From NCBI RefSeq assembly GCF_006715495.1, contig NZ_VFNI01000003.1, positions 434,001 through 498,000 on the forward strand: a stretch of 64,000 bases of DNA, written 5' to 3'. Below the pieces are notes generated by a model. That model searched no databases, was not told the DNA's origin, and saw nothing but the letters and a program-made list of their open reading frames with translations. Origin of the DNA: Herbaspirillum sp. SJZ106. GTDB lineage: Bacteria; Pseudomonadota; Gammaproteobacteria; Burkholderiales; Burkholderiaceae_D. Below are positions 1 through 8,887 of this stretch, in pieces; position 1 is the stretch's first letter, and each line of letters opens with the position of its first letter. A program made the position numbers and the translations under genes.

Positions 1-741
1 ATCCGGCGGCTGGAAGAAAGCGTGGGGCGGCGCCTGTTCGTGCGCGACACCCATTCCCTGGCCCTGACCGCCGATGGCGAGAGCTTGCTGGTGCATGCGC
101 GCCTGATCCTGCAAGCGTATGCCCGCGCCGAGGCCCAGTTCAGCGGCGAGCGCTTGCGCGGCCGGGTGCGCTTCGGCACTTCCGACGACCTTGCCATGGG
201 GCCGCTGCCGGACATGCTGGCGGCTTTCCGCAGCCAGCATCCGGAAGTCGAGCTGGAGATCACCATTGGCCTCACCAGCGAGCTGTATGCCTTGCTCGAC
301 CAGGGCAAGCTGGATTTGCTGGTGGGCAAGCGGCGCAGCGGCGAATCGCGCGGGCACAGCATGTTTTCCACGCCGATGCAGTGGCTCACCCGGCCGGAGA
401 CGCAGGTCGACCTGTCGCAGCCGCTGCCGCTGATCCTGTTGCCCGAGCCCAGCATCACCCGTGCCGCCACGCTGCAGGCGCTGGGCAAGTCGGGCCACCA
501 TTGGCGCATCGTCTGCACCAGCGGCAGCCATGCCGGTTGCATGGCGGCAGCGCGCGGCGGCCTGGGGCTGTCGGCCTTGCCGCAGCATCTGGCCTCGCGC
601 GACCTCACGGTACCGCTCAACAATGCCAGCCTGCCGCTGCTGCCCGATGTGGAATATGTGGCGCTGACGGCGCGCCGCTTGTCGCGGCCGGCGGATACGC
701 TGTACCAGATCCTGATGTCCAGCCGCCTGAGCCGGGGTTGA
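1..741 (+). CDS. LysR-family transcriptional regulator, 5' truncated by window edge
   Basis: The frame is open from base 1 and reads IRRLEESVGRRLFVRD, the end of the winged helix-turn-helix recognition region of LysR proteins, so roughly the first 40 residues lie outside the window. The phrase LTADGESLL that closes the DNA-binding domain follows. The remaining ~200 residues fit the LysR effector-binding domain (two alpha/beta subdomains) and end in SRLSRG. A GTG at base 22 is inside the HTH and is not a credible start. Target genes are outside the window or unknown. No membrane segment is seen. The family call is firm; effector and regulon cannot be read from the sequence. Confidence 0.9.
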   Translation: MRRLEESVGRRLFVRDTHSLALTADGESLLVHARLILQAYARAEAQFSGERLRGRVRFGTSDDLAMGPLPDMLAAFRSQHPEVELEITIGLTSELYALLDQGKLDLLVGKRRSGESRGHSMFSTPMQWLTRPETQVDLSQPLPLILLPEPSITRAATLQALGKSGHHWRIVCTSGSHAGCMAAARGGLGLSALPQHLASRDLTVPLNNASLPLLPDVEYVALTARRLSRPADTLYQILMSSRLSRG

Positions 742-804
742 ATGGTCTGAGCTTGCGCCTGGCGGCGTTGATCGGCGCTTAGTTGGGGCGCTTGGTCGTG
801 GCGT

Positions 805-1200
805 TTAGTCGGCGTCGACCACCAGCGCGGGCCGGTCCAGTGCGCGGATGCGGCGGTCGACGAAGTAGCCGCCGGCTTCGGTATAGCGCAGGTAATGGCG
901 GCCGCACAGCGTACAGCGCGCCACGTTGCAGCGGTTATAGGGAAAGTAGCGCGGCGCCACCGGCGCTTGCGGCCAGTCGTAGCGTGTGCCGTCGGGGTGG
1001 TATTCGGCGAAGGTGGGTTCGTCGTAGGGATCGGCGACCAGCGTGCCGATGTCGGCCAGTTGCTGTTCCGGCAGCGCCAGCGGCAGGCTGATCCAGCCGG
1101 CGGCGTCGACGCCGCGGCAATTGCATGCCTGGGTCACGGCGGCGGAGATCTGCGCCAATGTGCGCAGCTCGGCCGCGCCGAGCCTGGGGAGGTCTGCCAT
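805..1200 (-). CDS. Small Cys-containing conserved hypothetical protein (131 aa)
   Basis: I do not recognise a named family. The protein begins MADLPRLGAAELRTLAQISA. It carries a Cys pair (ACNCRG) near residue 26 and a second group near residue 93 with spacing C-x4-C-x2-C (CNVARCTLC), followed by GRHYLRYTEAGGYFVDRRI. Four or five cysteines in such a short soluble protein suggest a bound metal or iron-sulfur site, but this is inference. The start at 1200 was chosen because the first recognisable helix begins there; an upstream in-frame extension to 1356 would run back into the DUF342 gene and looks like shadow sequence. It lies 13 bp after the DUF342 stop on the same strand, so the two are probably co-transcribed. 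Confidence 0.7.
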   Translation of the reverse strand: MADLPRLGAAELRTLAQISAAVTQACNCRGVDAAGWISLPLALPEQQLADIGTLVADPYDEPTFAEYHPDGTRYDWPQAPVAPRYFPYNRCNVARCTLCGRHYLRYTEAGGYFVDRRIRALDRPALVVDAD

Positions 1201-1213
1201 AGGTAAAAGGATC

Positions 1214-2851
1214 TTACTTTTTCGGGTTGTAGCGGATATCGCCCTCGAACAGCTGCGCGGTGCCGCCGCTGAGGTCGGACTGCACCGGCCATACCTGGTG
1301 CCCGATGCGCAGTTCCGTGCCTTCATAGACCGCCTTGGCGACGACAATCCGGGCATCTTCGGCGGAGACCATGCCTTCCTTCATCTGCGCCACGTCTTCC
1401 AGCAGCGTCTTGACTTCGTAAGCCAGCGCCTTGCGCTTCTCGCTGGTTTCGAAAAGGATTTCCGGCGTGGCCTTCTCGGGGTTGAGCTTGTAGTAGCCCT
1501 GCTGCTTGATGGTGCGGTCCAGTTCGGCCACCTTGCGCGCGTATTCCTGTTCCTTGATGGCGATCTTTTCTTCGAGATAGGGATCCAGGCCCACCTGCAC
1601 GCGGGTCAGGTTGCCGGTGGGGGCGCCGATGACGTTGGCGCGGATCATGTTGGTGGCCTCGACGCGGCCGCCGATGATCTGGCCGGTGCGCGGGTTGCCC
1701 TTGCCCACCGTGATCTGGTCGCCGGCCAGCAGTTCGCACTGGCGCGCGTTGCCCAGCACCAGGATGTTTTCGCCGGCTTCGATGTGGGCGCTTTCGGCGA
1801 ACATCACCTGCACCGAGCCCTTGGCGCTGATGCGCGAGGCGATGGACGTGGTGCCGGCCGAGGCGGCCACGCCTTCGCTGTGGCCGATCACGCCGCCCTT
1901 GACGGTGACGTTGCCGCCGGCCACGATCTCGGCCGCCTCCACGGTCCCGTTCACCACCACGTCGCCGCCCACATGCAGCTTCATGCCGGTCATGACGTCG
2001 CCGGAGACGCGCACCGTGCCTTCGAAGGTCAGGTTGCCGGTGGACAGGTCGACGTTCTCGATGTCGATCACCGGATTGACCTTCACGCCGTTCTTGATCA
2101 CCGTGGGCTGGCCCGGCACGATCGCCACCAGCAGGTTGGGATCGTCCGCGCTCGGTTCGGCGCCGACCGATTCCTTGGCGAACGGGACATCGGCGACCGG
2201 ACGCGCCGGCACCTTGCCGCCGCGGATGTCGATGCCGTCCTGGCCGGGAACCGGCGGGATGCGGCGCATCAGCGGGTCGCCGGCGGACACCAGCAGCAGG
2301 TAACCCATGTCGGCATAGGAGATGACGGCGTCTTCCTCGATTTCGGCCAGCTCTTCCTGTTTTTCTTCCAGCAGGCTTTCGAAGCGCGCCGGTTCGGCCG
2401 GCGTGGGCATCAGGCCTTGCGCGATGACCAGCTTGTTGCAGTGGCCGGCGGCGAGGGCGCCGCGCAATTGTTCGTGCAGGATGCCGTAGGTGATGCCGGC
2501 GGCGCGGATCGCATTGACCACCTCCACGCTCTTGGCGCGGCCCCCGAACGGAGCCACCAGCGTGAGCGAGGCGCTCATCAGGTCGTCGGCCACCTCAAGT
2601 GCGAATTCGCCGTCGCGGCGCTGCGCGATGACCTGGCTTACCGCTTCCGTGGCGCCTTCGGCCTGGCGCACGAAACCGTTGAGGACAGAATCCTGGAAGA
2701 ACAGCTTGGTCAGCCCATTGTCCGCCATGGCCTGCTTCAGGAAGGCCAGGGTCAGCGGCGGGAAGCCCGCCATCGGGGTGAAGGTTGCGCTCAGTTCGCC
2801 GCTGTCCCTGTCGAATGCGAACGACAGCGGTTGCGGAGTTGCTTGTGCCAT
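1214..2851 (-). CDS. DUF342 / FapA-domain protein (545 aa)
   Basis: This is a cytoplasmic DUF342 (flagellar assembly protein A-like) family protein. After an N-terminal domain of ~200 residues comes a long Gly/Val/Ile-rich series of short beta rungs (GGDVVVNG, AGGNVTVKGG, GENILVLGNA), the polymer-like beta-helix typical of the family. A charged, coiled-coil-like helix follows (EEKIAIKEQEYARKVAELD). There is no signal peptide or membrane span. The start at 2851 is preceded by GAGGAA at good spacing; a longer frame to 3064 has no comparable site. Family members have been linked to cell shape, motility or polymer scaffolding, but no flagellar genes are nearby and the role here is open. Confidence 0.85.
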   Translation of the reverse strand: MAQATPQPLSFAFDRDSGELSATFTPMAGFPPLTLAFLKQAMADNGLTKLFFQDSVLNGFVRQAEGATEAVSQVIAQRRDGEFALEVADDLMSASLTLVAPFGGRAKSVEVVNAIRAAGITYGILHEQLRGALAAGHCNKLVIAQGLMPTPAEPARFESLLEEKQEELAEIEEDAVISYADMGYLLLVSAGDPLMRRIPPVPGQDGIDIRGGKVPARPVADVPFAKESVGAEPSADDPNLLVAIVPGQPTVIKNGVKVNPVIDIENVDLSTGNLTFEGTVRVSGDVMTGMKLHVGGDVVVNGTVEAAEIVAGGNVTVKGGVIGHSEGVAASAGTTSIASRISAKGSVQVMFAESAHIEAGENILVLGNARQCELLAGDQITVGKGNPRTGQIIGGRVEATNMIRANVIGAPTGNLTRVQVGLDPYLEEKIAIKEQEYARKVAELDRTIKQQGYYKLNPEKATPEILFETSEKRKALAYEVKTLLEDVAQMKEGMVSAEDARIVVAKAVYEGTELRIGHQVWPVQSDLSGGTAQLFEGDIRYNPKK

Positions 2852-3163
2852 GCTGTTCCTCGGATGAGTTGCTGCTCTTGGTCTGCCGGAGCGTTTTCGT
2901 CGGTTGCCGTGGCCGCGGCGCGATGACTCGCAACCGTTCTCCTTCGATGCGGCAGGAGACTGCCCATCCGGGACGAACCTTGCTGAAATTGATCTTGTAC
3001 ATGCAAGATCGCGCGTTTGGCGGAGCAATCGGCCACGGGCATTCCCTTGCCCGGCGGCTGACATTGTATTGTGGCAAGATGATCCTGCAATTTGATCGAT
3101 AGCACAAGTTTTGCCGGTATTTGCGGATATTTAAAGCTCGTCCCAGGGTATATAGTTGACGAT

Positions 3164-4093
3164 ATGTTAAGCGCCGAAAAAGAAAACGCGCCCGATGCCG
3201 AAGCCCGCTACCGCGCCGGCAGGGTCAGCACGATGGTCAGCATCGTAGTCAACGTCGGCCTGACCGCGCTGCAGATCGCCGCGGGGATCCTGTCCGGTTC
3301 GCAAGCCCTGGTCGCCGACGGCGTGCATTCGCTGTCGGACCTGGTCTCCGATTTCGTGGTGCTGTTCGCCGCGCACCACAGCCGCAAGGAGGCCGACGCC
3401 GACCACCAGTACGGCCACCAGCGTTACGAGAATGCCGCTTCGCTGGCGCTGGGCAGCCTGCTGCTGGCGGTGGGCATCGGCATGCTGGTGTCGGCCGCGC
3501 ACAAGATCCAGGATTACGGCCATACGCCGCCGGTGCACAGCGCCGCGTTGTGGGTGGCGCTGGCGGCGCTGCTGGCCAAGGAATTGCTGTTTCGCTACAT
3601 GCTCCGGGTGGCCGAGCGGGTACGCTCGGGCATGCTGGTGGCCAATGCCTGGCATGCGCGCTCGGACGCCGCTTCTTCGCTGGTGGTGGCGCTCGGCATC
3701 GGCGGCAGCCTGCTCGGCTTCACCTTGCTCGATCCGGTGGCGGCCGCGGTGGTCGGCTTGCTGGTGGTGCGCATGGGCTGGCGTTTTTTCTGGGCGGCGT
3801 TGAACGACCTGATGGATCGCGCCGTCTCCGAGGAACAATCGCAGGCCATCCGCCGTACCCTGGAAGGAACGCCTGGCGTGCAGGGTTTGCACGACCTGCG
3901 CACACGCAAGATGGGCGACCTGACCCTGGTTGACGTCCACCTGGAAATCGATGGCGCGCTGACCGTGGCGCAAGGCCACGCCATCGCCGCGCTGGCGCGC
4001 CAGCGCGTGCTGGATGCGCACCATGTGCTGGACGTGATGACCCACGTCGACCCGGTGGTGGTTGAGGCGCCTCCGGCGCGGGCCGCATCGTGA
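3164..4093 (+). CDS. Cation diffusion facilitator (CDF) metal exporter
   Basis: This is an inner-membrane divalent-metal/proton antiporter of the CDF family, ~309 aa. Six hydrophobic segments are visible. The two metal-site motifs of the H-x3-D type are present: [13 protein letters not shown] in TM2 and HARSDAAS in TM5. A cytoplasmic ferredoxin-like domain follows ([26 protein letters not shown]), ending with paired His residues (DAHHVLDV). The start at 3164 (MLSAEKEN) is chosen because it precedes the cytoplasmic N-terminus; a longer frame from 3092 has no known family equivalent, and ribosome-binding sequence is weak for both. The stop overlaps the GTG start of mntP, so the pair should be translationally coupled. 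Mn(II) export is inferred from that partner; zinc or iron is possible. Confidence 0.88.
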   Translation: MLSAEKENAPDAEARYRAGRVSTMVSIVVNVGLTALQIAAGILSGSQALVADGVHSLSDLVSDFVVLFAAHHSRKEADADHQYGHQRYENAASLALGSLLLAVGIGMLVSAAHKIQDYGHTPPVHSAALWVALAALLAKELLFRYMLRVAERVRSGMLVANAWHARSDAASSLVVALGIGGSLLGFTLLDPVAAAVVGLLVVRMGWRFFWAALNDLMDRAVSEEQSQAIRRTLEGTPGVQGLHDLRTRKMGDLTLVDVHLEIDGALTVAQGHAIAALARQRVLDAHHVLDVMTHVDPVVVEAPPARAAS

Positions 4094-4656
4094 ACTTCCC
4101 CGCTCTTGTCCTTCTCGCATTCGCCATGTCGACCGATGCCTTTGCCGCGGCCATCGGCAAGGGCGCAGCCATGCGCCAGCCGAAATTCCTGCAAGCGCTG
4201 CGCATCGGCTTGCTGTTTGGCGTCATCGAAGCCATTACCCCGCTGATCGGCTGGCTCGCCGGTTCGGTCGCCACCCAATGGGTGGCGCAATGGGATCACT
4301 GGATCGCCTTCGTCCTGCTGCTGGTGCTGGGCGCGAGCATGATCCGCGAAGGCTGCAGCGGCGGCGATGAAGCGGCCCGGCCCGAACCGAGGAACCAGTC
4401 GGTGCCGATGCTGGCGCTGACCGCCGTGGCGACCAGCATCGATGCGATGGCGGTGGGCGTGGGCCTGGCTTTCGTCGACGTCAGTATCGTCGAAGCCGCG
4501 TTGCTGATCGGATTGGCCACCACCATCATGGTGACCATCGGCGTGATGCTGGGGCGCCTGCTGGGCAGCGTGGTCGGCAAGCGCGCCGAGATCGTCGGCG
4601 GCGTGGTGCTGATCGGCGTGGGCGCGGCGATCCTGTACGAACATTTCGGCGCCTGA
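4090..4656 (+). CDS. mntP: Manganese efflux pump MntP
   Basis: This 188-residue, six-span inner-membrane protein of the MntP (DUF204) family exports Mn(II) and protects against manganese toxicity. Two internally repeated halves show the conserved acidic motifs, [12 protein letters not shown] in TM1 and TSIDAMAVG in the second repeat, with the Asp residues that are essential in the E. coli protein. Translation starts at GTG 4090, overlapping the CDF stop codon by four bases. No yybP-ykoY manganese riboswitch, which often precedes this gene in other bacteria, was recognised upstream of the pair. Length matches the family. Confidence 0.93.
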   Translation: MNFPALVLLAFAMSTDAFAAAIGKGAAMRQPKFLQALRIGLLFGVIEAITPLIGWLAGSVATQWVAQWDHWIAFVLLLVLGASMIREGCSGGDEAARPEPRNQSVPMLALTAVATSIDAMAVGVGLAFVDVSIVEAALLIGLATTIMVTIGVMLGRLLGSVVGKRAEIVGGVVLIGVGAAILYEHFGA

Positions 4657-4707
4657 GGCCATTGCTGCCGCGGCGGCGCACCGCGCCATGACAATGCCGG
4701 CGCCGGG

Positions 4708-5220
4708 CTAGCCGGGTTTGCGATAGTGGCTGGCCACCCAGCGTCCGGCGCTGTCTGCGTTCAGTTTGTAGTTGGGGGCGACCTGCACCCTGGCCAGCAT
4801 TTCGCCCATCTCATCCCAGGCCGTCAGGTCGGCGTAGGGAAAGTCGTCGTCGGGCACGATATCCAGGGTCACCTTGATCGAAGCGCCGTCATCGCCATCG
4901 ACGGTGACGTGCTTGTGCAATTGCGCATGCAATTGCTGCTCGCTGCGGCGGCGGAATTCCGATGCGGTTTTCACCAGCGTATTGAACGCGGACTTGTCCA
5001 GCGGCTTGGGATTCTTCTTGTCGCGGCCCATGGTCCAGGGGCCGATCAGCGTCGGTTCGCGTTCCCCGTCGCGCGTCATCTCGACGGCCCAGCCGTCGTC
5101 ATCGTCATTCTTGATGATGCGGGCGGTCCAGCCGTCTTCACGCCACAGGCGCGCTTCATTGATGACGTCCAGGTCGGGGGCGGAATCGTCGGCGGAGGCG
5201 GTGGCGTCGAAGTCGGACAT
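4708..5220 (-). CDS. Hypothetical acidic protein (170 aa)
   Basis: I do not recognise a family. The protein is soluble and strongly acidic at its N-terminus (MSDFDATASADDSAPDLD). It has an NDDDDGWAVEMTRDGEREP segment and a central helix rich in Arg/Gln/His (FRRRSEQQLHAQLHKH), and ends SHYRKPG. No signal peptide or membrane span is visible. The start at 5220 marks where protein-like composition begins; the frame stays open upstream to 5688 but that part runs antisense to the divergent gene at 5383. No clear Shine-Dalgarno is seen. Confidence 0.65.
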   Translation of the reverse strand: MSDFDATASADDSAPDLDVINEARLWREDGWTARIIKNDDDDGWAVEMTRDGEREPTLIGPWTMGRDKKNPKPLDKSAFNTLVKTASEFRRRSEQQLHAQLHKHVTVDGDDGASIKVTLDIVPDDDFPYADLTAWDEMGEMLARVQVAPNYKLNADSAGRWVASHYRKPG

Positions 5221-5382
5221 GCGGGAAAGGAAAGAGGTTGAAAAGGCCCGCCATGATAATGGAATGGCGGCGGGGATGCTGACAGCAATGCAGGCAGCGC
5301 AGCGCACATGCGCATGGCGTTGCAATGAAGGCCGCAACGGCAGCCGGCACGCTATGCTACGATGCCCCGAACAATCATTTGA

Positions 5383-5826
5383 ATGGCAACGCACATGGCG
5401 CAATACGGCGCAGCTTATCGCGGCAGGCACATCACGGTCGACTACCAGGAAGACGCGCGCAGCGGCGATGTGCGCTGCGTGGTCAAGGTCGGCGATGTGG
5501 CCTATCCGAATATCCGCGGCAATCCTTTCCGCTCGGCCGCTGCGGCGCAGGCGACCGGCGCCGCGTTCGCGCGCGCCGTGATCGACGCCGAGCTCGACGG
5601 CGACGCGGTAGAGCATCGCGGCTACTTCATCCGCGTCAGCAGCATCGAACAGCGCGACGGCAGTTGGGTCGGCAGCTACCAATTCCACCGCAACGACAAC
5701 CCGGTGCCGTTTCGCCGCGTCAGCTGCGACGGCTTCCGCGGCAATTCCCCGGTGGAAGCCGAAGAGTACGCGATCGGGATGGCGCAGAAGGCGATGGATG
5801 CCGATATCGCCGCGGGAAAACTCTGA
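5383..5826 (+). CDS. Hypothetical protein (147 aa)
   Basis: This is a small soluble protein of unknown family. It opens MATHMAQYGAAYRGRHITVDY; ATG 5395 (MAQYG) is an equally plausible start. The middle has alternating hydrophobic strands (YFIRVSSIEQRDGSWVGSYQF) and the end is helical (EAEEYAIGMAQKAMDADIA). It is divergent from the acidic protein ending the other way at 5220 and is followed 50 bp on by a strong intrinsic terminator, so it forms its own transcription unit. No function can be proposed. Confidence 0.65.
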   Translation: MATHMAQYGAAYRGRHITVDYQEDARSGDVRCVVKVGDVAYPNIRGNPFRSAAAAQATGAAFARAVIDAELDGDAVEHRGYFIRVSSIEQRDGSWVGSYQFHRNDNPVPFRRVSCDGFRGNSPVEAEEYAIGMAQKAMDADIAAGKL

Positions 5827-5877
5827 ATCTTTGCCGATGCGCCGGCGTCCAGCCGGTCCGGCATGCCCCTGAAAAGG

Positions 5878-5911
5878 AAAAAGCCCCGATCTGTCGGATC
5901 AGGGCTTTTCG
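5878..5911. terminator. Bidirectional intrinsic terminator
   Basis: A stem pairs AAAAGCCC-C-GATC with GATC-A-GGGCTTTT around a TGTCG loop, giving A-tracts on one side and T-tracts on the other. It ends the 5383-5826 gene and can also stop transcription from infA on the other strand. Confidence 0.85.
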
Positions 5912-6014
5912 CCTGCGTTTTCTTGCATGCGGTTTTCTATCGATACCCGACTTGAACAGACCGTCGCGGCATCCGGTCCTTCCGGACAGTGATGCCCGCC
6001 CGGCCCCGGGCGCC

Positions 6015-6275
6015 TTAACGGCGGCGGGGAGGCCTCGGTCCGCTGGATGTGCGGTTCTCGATATGACGGAAGATGATTCTTCCCTTGCTCAAGTCGTAAG
6101 GCGACAATTCAAGCGTCACTTTGTCGCCCGCCAGGATCTTGATGAAATTCTTCTTCATGCGTCCCGCGCTATAGGCGATCAGGGAATGTCCATTTTCCAG
6201 ATCAACACGGAACCGCGAGTCAGGCAACACTTCAGTTACCTGGCCCTGCATTTCGATCAACTCTTCCTTCGCCAT
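6015..6275 (-). CDS. infA: Translation initiation factor IF-1 (isolated copy)
   Basis: IF-1 is an OB-fold protein that binds the 30S A site with IF-2 and IF-3 during initiation. The sequence [20 protein letters not shown], then FRVDLENGH and [15 protein letters not shown], is diagnostic. The protein is 86 aa, longer than the ~72 aa of most IF-1 proteins, because of a basic Pro/Arg-rich tail (SGPRPPRRR). It is not in a ribosomal-protein operon; betaproteobacteria often carry a second, stand-alone infA like this one. GGAG sits nine bases before the ATG. Confidence 0.95.
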   Translation of the reverse strand: MAKEELIEMQGQVTEVLPDSRFRVDLENGHSLIAYSAGRMKKNFIKILAGDKVTLELSPYDLSKGRIIFRHIENRTSSGPRPPRRR

Positions 6276-6736
6276 TCAGTCTCCGAAACAGGTGAGCCTG
6301 GTGCAGGCCGGCAAACCGTTGCACGCAACTCGTTAAAGGGTATTTCCCAGGTGAGAACTTCTTCGCGCCGGTTGCGCAAGAAGTTGCCGGTATTCCTCGT
6401 ACAGGCGAAGCCAGACGGCTTCGTCGCCTTTCAGGCAATGTCATATCCTCGGCTGCGTGATCAAAAGAGCATCGGCTCCGGAAGCACGCCAAACAAGAAG
6501 AAATAGAAACGAGGGATCAGACAGGACTTGCCAGGGAGGCAAGACAGGTGAGAGGCCAGACTTTTACGTCACTTGGTGAGGAGTTGCGCCACTATACACA
6601 TGATCGGCCTTTTCTTCCAGCTTTATTTTGGCGCGGCAGGCTGCGGCCGGATAGGTGCCGGGCCGCGCTAGCCGTCGTTCCCGTGGAGAAAAGGCCCGGC
6701 AGGAGGATTGCTTGCCCCAAGCGGCAAGAACAGATG
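6276..6736. other. Gene-free stretch upstream of infA
   Basis: About 460 bp without a credible gene. It must contain the infA promoter, but no clear box is seen. The only local structure noticed is a small hairpin with CTTGCC/GGCAAG arms near 6527-6543. Open frames here have no family resemblance and no ribosome-binding site. Confidence 0.5.
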
Positions 6737-6760
6737 AAAAAGGGCCCCGCAGGGCCCCTT
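6737..6760 (-). terminator. Intrinsic terminator of the KGG-protein gene
   Basis: Read on the minus strand, GGGGCCC pairs with GGGCCCC around TGC and is followed by a T-tract (AAAAA on the plus strand). It lies just after the stop codon at 6774. Confidence 0.85.
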
Positions 6761-6773
6761 GCCGAGCGTCGGG

Positions 6774-6983
6774 TCAGCCGTTGTCGCTGCCCTTGCCGCC
6801 GTGGCTGTGCTGGCCGCCCTTACGGCCGGCTTCGCGCGCTTCCTCCGAAGTGAATTCGTGCGCGGTTCCCTTTTCGTGGGAAGCCTTGCCGCCTTGGCTG
6901 GCGATCTCGCGCTGCTTGTCTTCATCCATCGAAGCGAAACCGCGGTTGCTGGTAGAGCCTTGCTGGTTTTGCTGATTTGCCAT
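6774..6983 (-). CDS. KGG-repeat general stress protein (69 aa)
   Basis: This is a small hydrophilic protein of the KGG / stress-induced family (related to YciG, Con-10 and GsiB). Two copies of the Gly-rich signature are visible: REIASQGGKASHEKG and REAGRKGGQHSHGGKG. Such proteins are intrinsically disordered and rise in stationary phase or osmotic and heat stress; the molecular role is not settled. AAGGAG sits at good distance before the ATG. It is a monocistronic unit with its own terminator. Confidence 0.9.
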   Translation of the reverse strand: MANQQNQQGSTSNRGFASMDEDKQREIASQGGKASHEKGTAHEFTSEEAREAGRKGGQHSHGGKGSDNG

Positions 6984-7199
6984 GGTGTTTCTCCTTTCGT
7001 TGGCGTTGATCGGAAATATCGCAGGGCATGCGTTACGGCGCGCATCTCCGCCCCACGCCTGTCATCTTAGGGAGGCCCGCACGGCTCCGATATCGGAGGA
7101 TGGCTTGAGGCGACGCCCGAAGCGGCTGTCAGTCATGCCAGCGGCGATGAAGATGAGCTCGTTGCCGCCGCCGGCTGCCGGCATCGGGGCATCAGTCCA

Positions 7200-8411
7200 T
7201 CAGTCGCGCGCCTTTGCTGGGCCGGCCAGCGGCAAGCGCCAGAGCGTGTAGCGTTCTTCCCCCGGATTGACTGCGCCGACGAAGTGCCGGTTCAGGTTGC
7301 TGGCGGTAAAGATCAGGTCGCCATTGTTCGCCATGGTCGGCGTATCCGGCCAGTACACCCGTTCATCGCTGGCGAGCAGCCGCATGGTGCGGCGCTTGGG
7401 ATCATAGGCCGCGATGCCGTTGTGGGTGACATCGGTGATGTACAGCATGCCGTTGCGATCGGTGGCGATGCCGTCGGTGTTGCCGCCTACTTCGCCCAGT
7501 TCCCGTACTGCCGCCGCCACCTCGGCTTGGCTGGCGTTGCGTTGGCGCAGGACAGCGGTAGAGATGGCGTATGCCTTGGTTCCTGTGGTCACCGTCCAGT
7601 ACAGCGTGCCCGCATCGGGGGACAGCGCGATGCCGTTGATGCCCAGGAGCAGCGGCTTGCCGGGCCAGACTTCTTCACCATGCGACATCACGCGGGCGCC
7701 CGGTTCCACGGCAAGGGCGGGGTGCCGGTCGAGCAGGCGGCGCGTGGCGGAAGACGCGTAATCCACCACGATGATGCCGACCTGGTTGGCCGGCGCGCTG
7801 CGCAGGCCGCTGTCCGAGATATAGGCGATCTTGCGCCGTTCGTCGACGACGATGTCGTTGAGGAAGCTGCCCTTGCGGTCGGCGACGGCATCCAGCCCGA
7901 TGCGCTTGAGCAGCTTGCCGCTGGAGAGCTGGTACACCATCAGTTTCTGCGCGCCGGGCGGGGCTTCGCTCTGGCCGGCGACGAAGCCCTGGTCGAGCGC
8001 CCACAGCCAGCCGTTGCGGCGATCGATATAAAAGCCCAGCACATTGCGCAGATGCTGCTCGGGCGAGGCGTCGACGGCATTGCCGGCCTCCGATGGGAAG
8101 GCCGTGAGCCGGGCCGGGCCGCCATCGGCGGCGGTATCCAGGATGCTCAGCGTCGCCGGCGCGCCGGGCGAGATCAGGCGCGGCGTGCTGACGAAGGCGC
8201 GGTTGCGGGCATCGAAGTGGATGCCGGCGATCGGCGCGTTGGCCGAGTCGGCATAGGGCTGCACGCTGCCGTCGGCGGCCGGCTTGTGCCAGGTGACGCC
8301 GGTGTAGCTGCGCCATGGTTCGAGCGGCGCGGAAGGCTGGGCCGTGGCCGGGCCGGCCATCAATGCGGTTGCCAGAAAAGGCGCCAGAGCGGGGATGAGG
8401 TAACGGTGCAT
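7200..8411 (-). CDS. Yellow / major-royal-jelly-family secreted protein
   Basis: This 403-aa exported beta-propeller protein belongs to the MRJP/Yellow family, often annotated as L-dopachrome tautomerase-related or gluconolactonase-like. A signal peptide (MHRYLIPALAPFLATALMAGPATAQ) is followed by family motifs ALDQGF, LNDIVVDE, AYISDSG, SPDAGTLYWT, DGIATD and LYITDVTHN. GGGGAG precedes the ATG at 8411. It follows the ABM monooxygenase gene by 14 bp and is probably translated from the same message. Bacterial members have no firmly established substrate; lactone hydrolysis or isomerisation of an aromatic intermediate are both possible. Confidence 0.85.
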   Translation of the reverse strand: MHRYLIPALAPFLATALMAGPATAQPSAPLEPWRSYTGVTWHKPAADGSVQPYADSANAPIAGIHFDARNRAFVSTPRLISPGAPATLSILDTAADGGPARLTAFPSEAGNAVDASPEQHLRNVLGFYIDRRNGWLWALDQGFVAGQSEAPPGAQKLMVYQLSSGKLLKRIGLDAVADRKGSFLNDIVVDERRKIAYISDSGLRSAPANQVGIIVVDYASSATRRLLDRHPALAVEPGARVMSHGEEVWPGKPLLLGINGIALSPDAGTLYWTVTTGTKAYAISTAVLRQRNASQAEVAAAVRELGEVGGNTDGIATDRNGMLYITDVTHNGIAAYDPKRRTMRLLASDERVYWPDTPTMANNGDLIFTASNLNRHFVGAVNPGEERYTLWRLPLAGPAKARD

Positions 8412-8425
8412 GACGACTCCCCGGG

Positions 8426-8719
8426 TCAGGCGGCCTGGCGCATCTGCAGCAGGTCGAATTCGCCGATCAGATGGCCGGCGCTGTCGCGGAACGCCTGCAT
8501 GTATGGGCTTTGCATGTGCTGCTGCCAAAGCGCGGGAGATTCCCATTGCTCGACGAAGGCCACGCGGCCGCTGCCGTCTTCCGACAGGTTCAGCTCGTAG
8601 CGGATGCATCCGGGCGCTTTCCTGGTTTCCTGGACCAGTCGGGTTTGCGCAGCGAGCAGTTCGGCTTGCGCGCCGGGGCGTGCGCGCACCAGTGCGATGA
8701 TGACGAGGGGGGCATTCAT
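8426..8719 (-). CDS. Antibiotic-biosynthesis-monooxygenase (ABM) domain protein
   Basis: This is a 97-residue dimeric alpha+beta barrel protein of the ABM family, similar to YgiN-type quinol monooxygenases. Typical features are the start MNAPLVIIALVRARPGAQAE, the segment APGCIRYELNLSEDGSGRVAFVEQWES and AFRDSAG. These proteins oxidise quinol-like aromatics without a cofactor or act as heme-like ligand binders. It is the first gene of a two-gene operon with the Yellow-family protein, and the LysR gene opposite probably controls both. Confidence 0.87.
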   Translation of the reverse strand: MNAPLVIIALVRARPGAQAELLAAQTRLVQETRKAPGCIRYELNLSEDGSGRVAFVEQWESPALWQQHMQSPYMQAFRDSAGHLIGEFDLLQMRQAA

Positions 8720-8887
8720 GCGAATCCTTTATCGTTGGTTCGGGAAATGGACGGCAGGGCGCCGTTTTCAGTGTCTTCATTGCCTTCAGTCCCGCTAGCC
8801 GCGCCGTGGATGGCGGCGGCGAGCGGGACGATGGGGCGCATTATGGCCTTGGGCGATCAGATTGATAATTGCACCCAATGGAATATC

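Noticed and set aside
2595-3002. Small frame starting MYKINFSKVRPGWAVSC on the minus strand before the DUF342 gene
   Set aside because: Looks protein-like at first but most of it lies out of frame inside the DUF342 gene, and it lacks its own ribosome-binding site or family match.
3092-3163. 24-residue N-terminal extension of the CDF exporter
   Set aside because: No family equivalent and no ribosome-binding site.
2852-3163. Possible manganese riboswitch before the CDF/mntP pair
   Set aside because: The conserved yybP-ykoY core could not be recognised in this 312-bp region; no other structure was clear.
4708-5688. Long version of the acidic hypothetical protein
   Set aside because: The extra part is antisense to the divergent gene at 5383 and changes composition abruptly.
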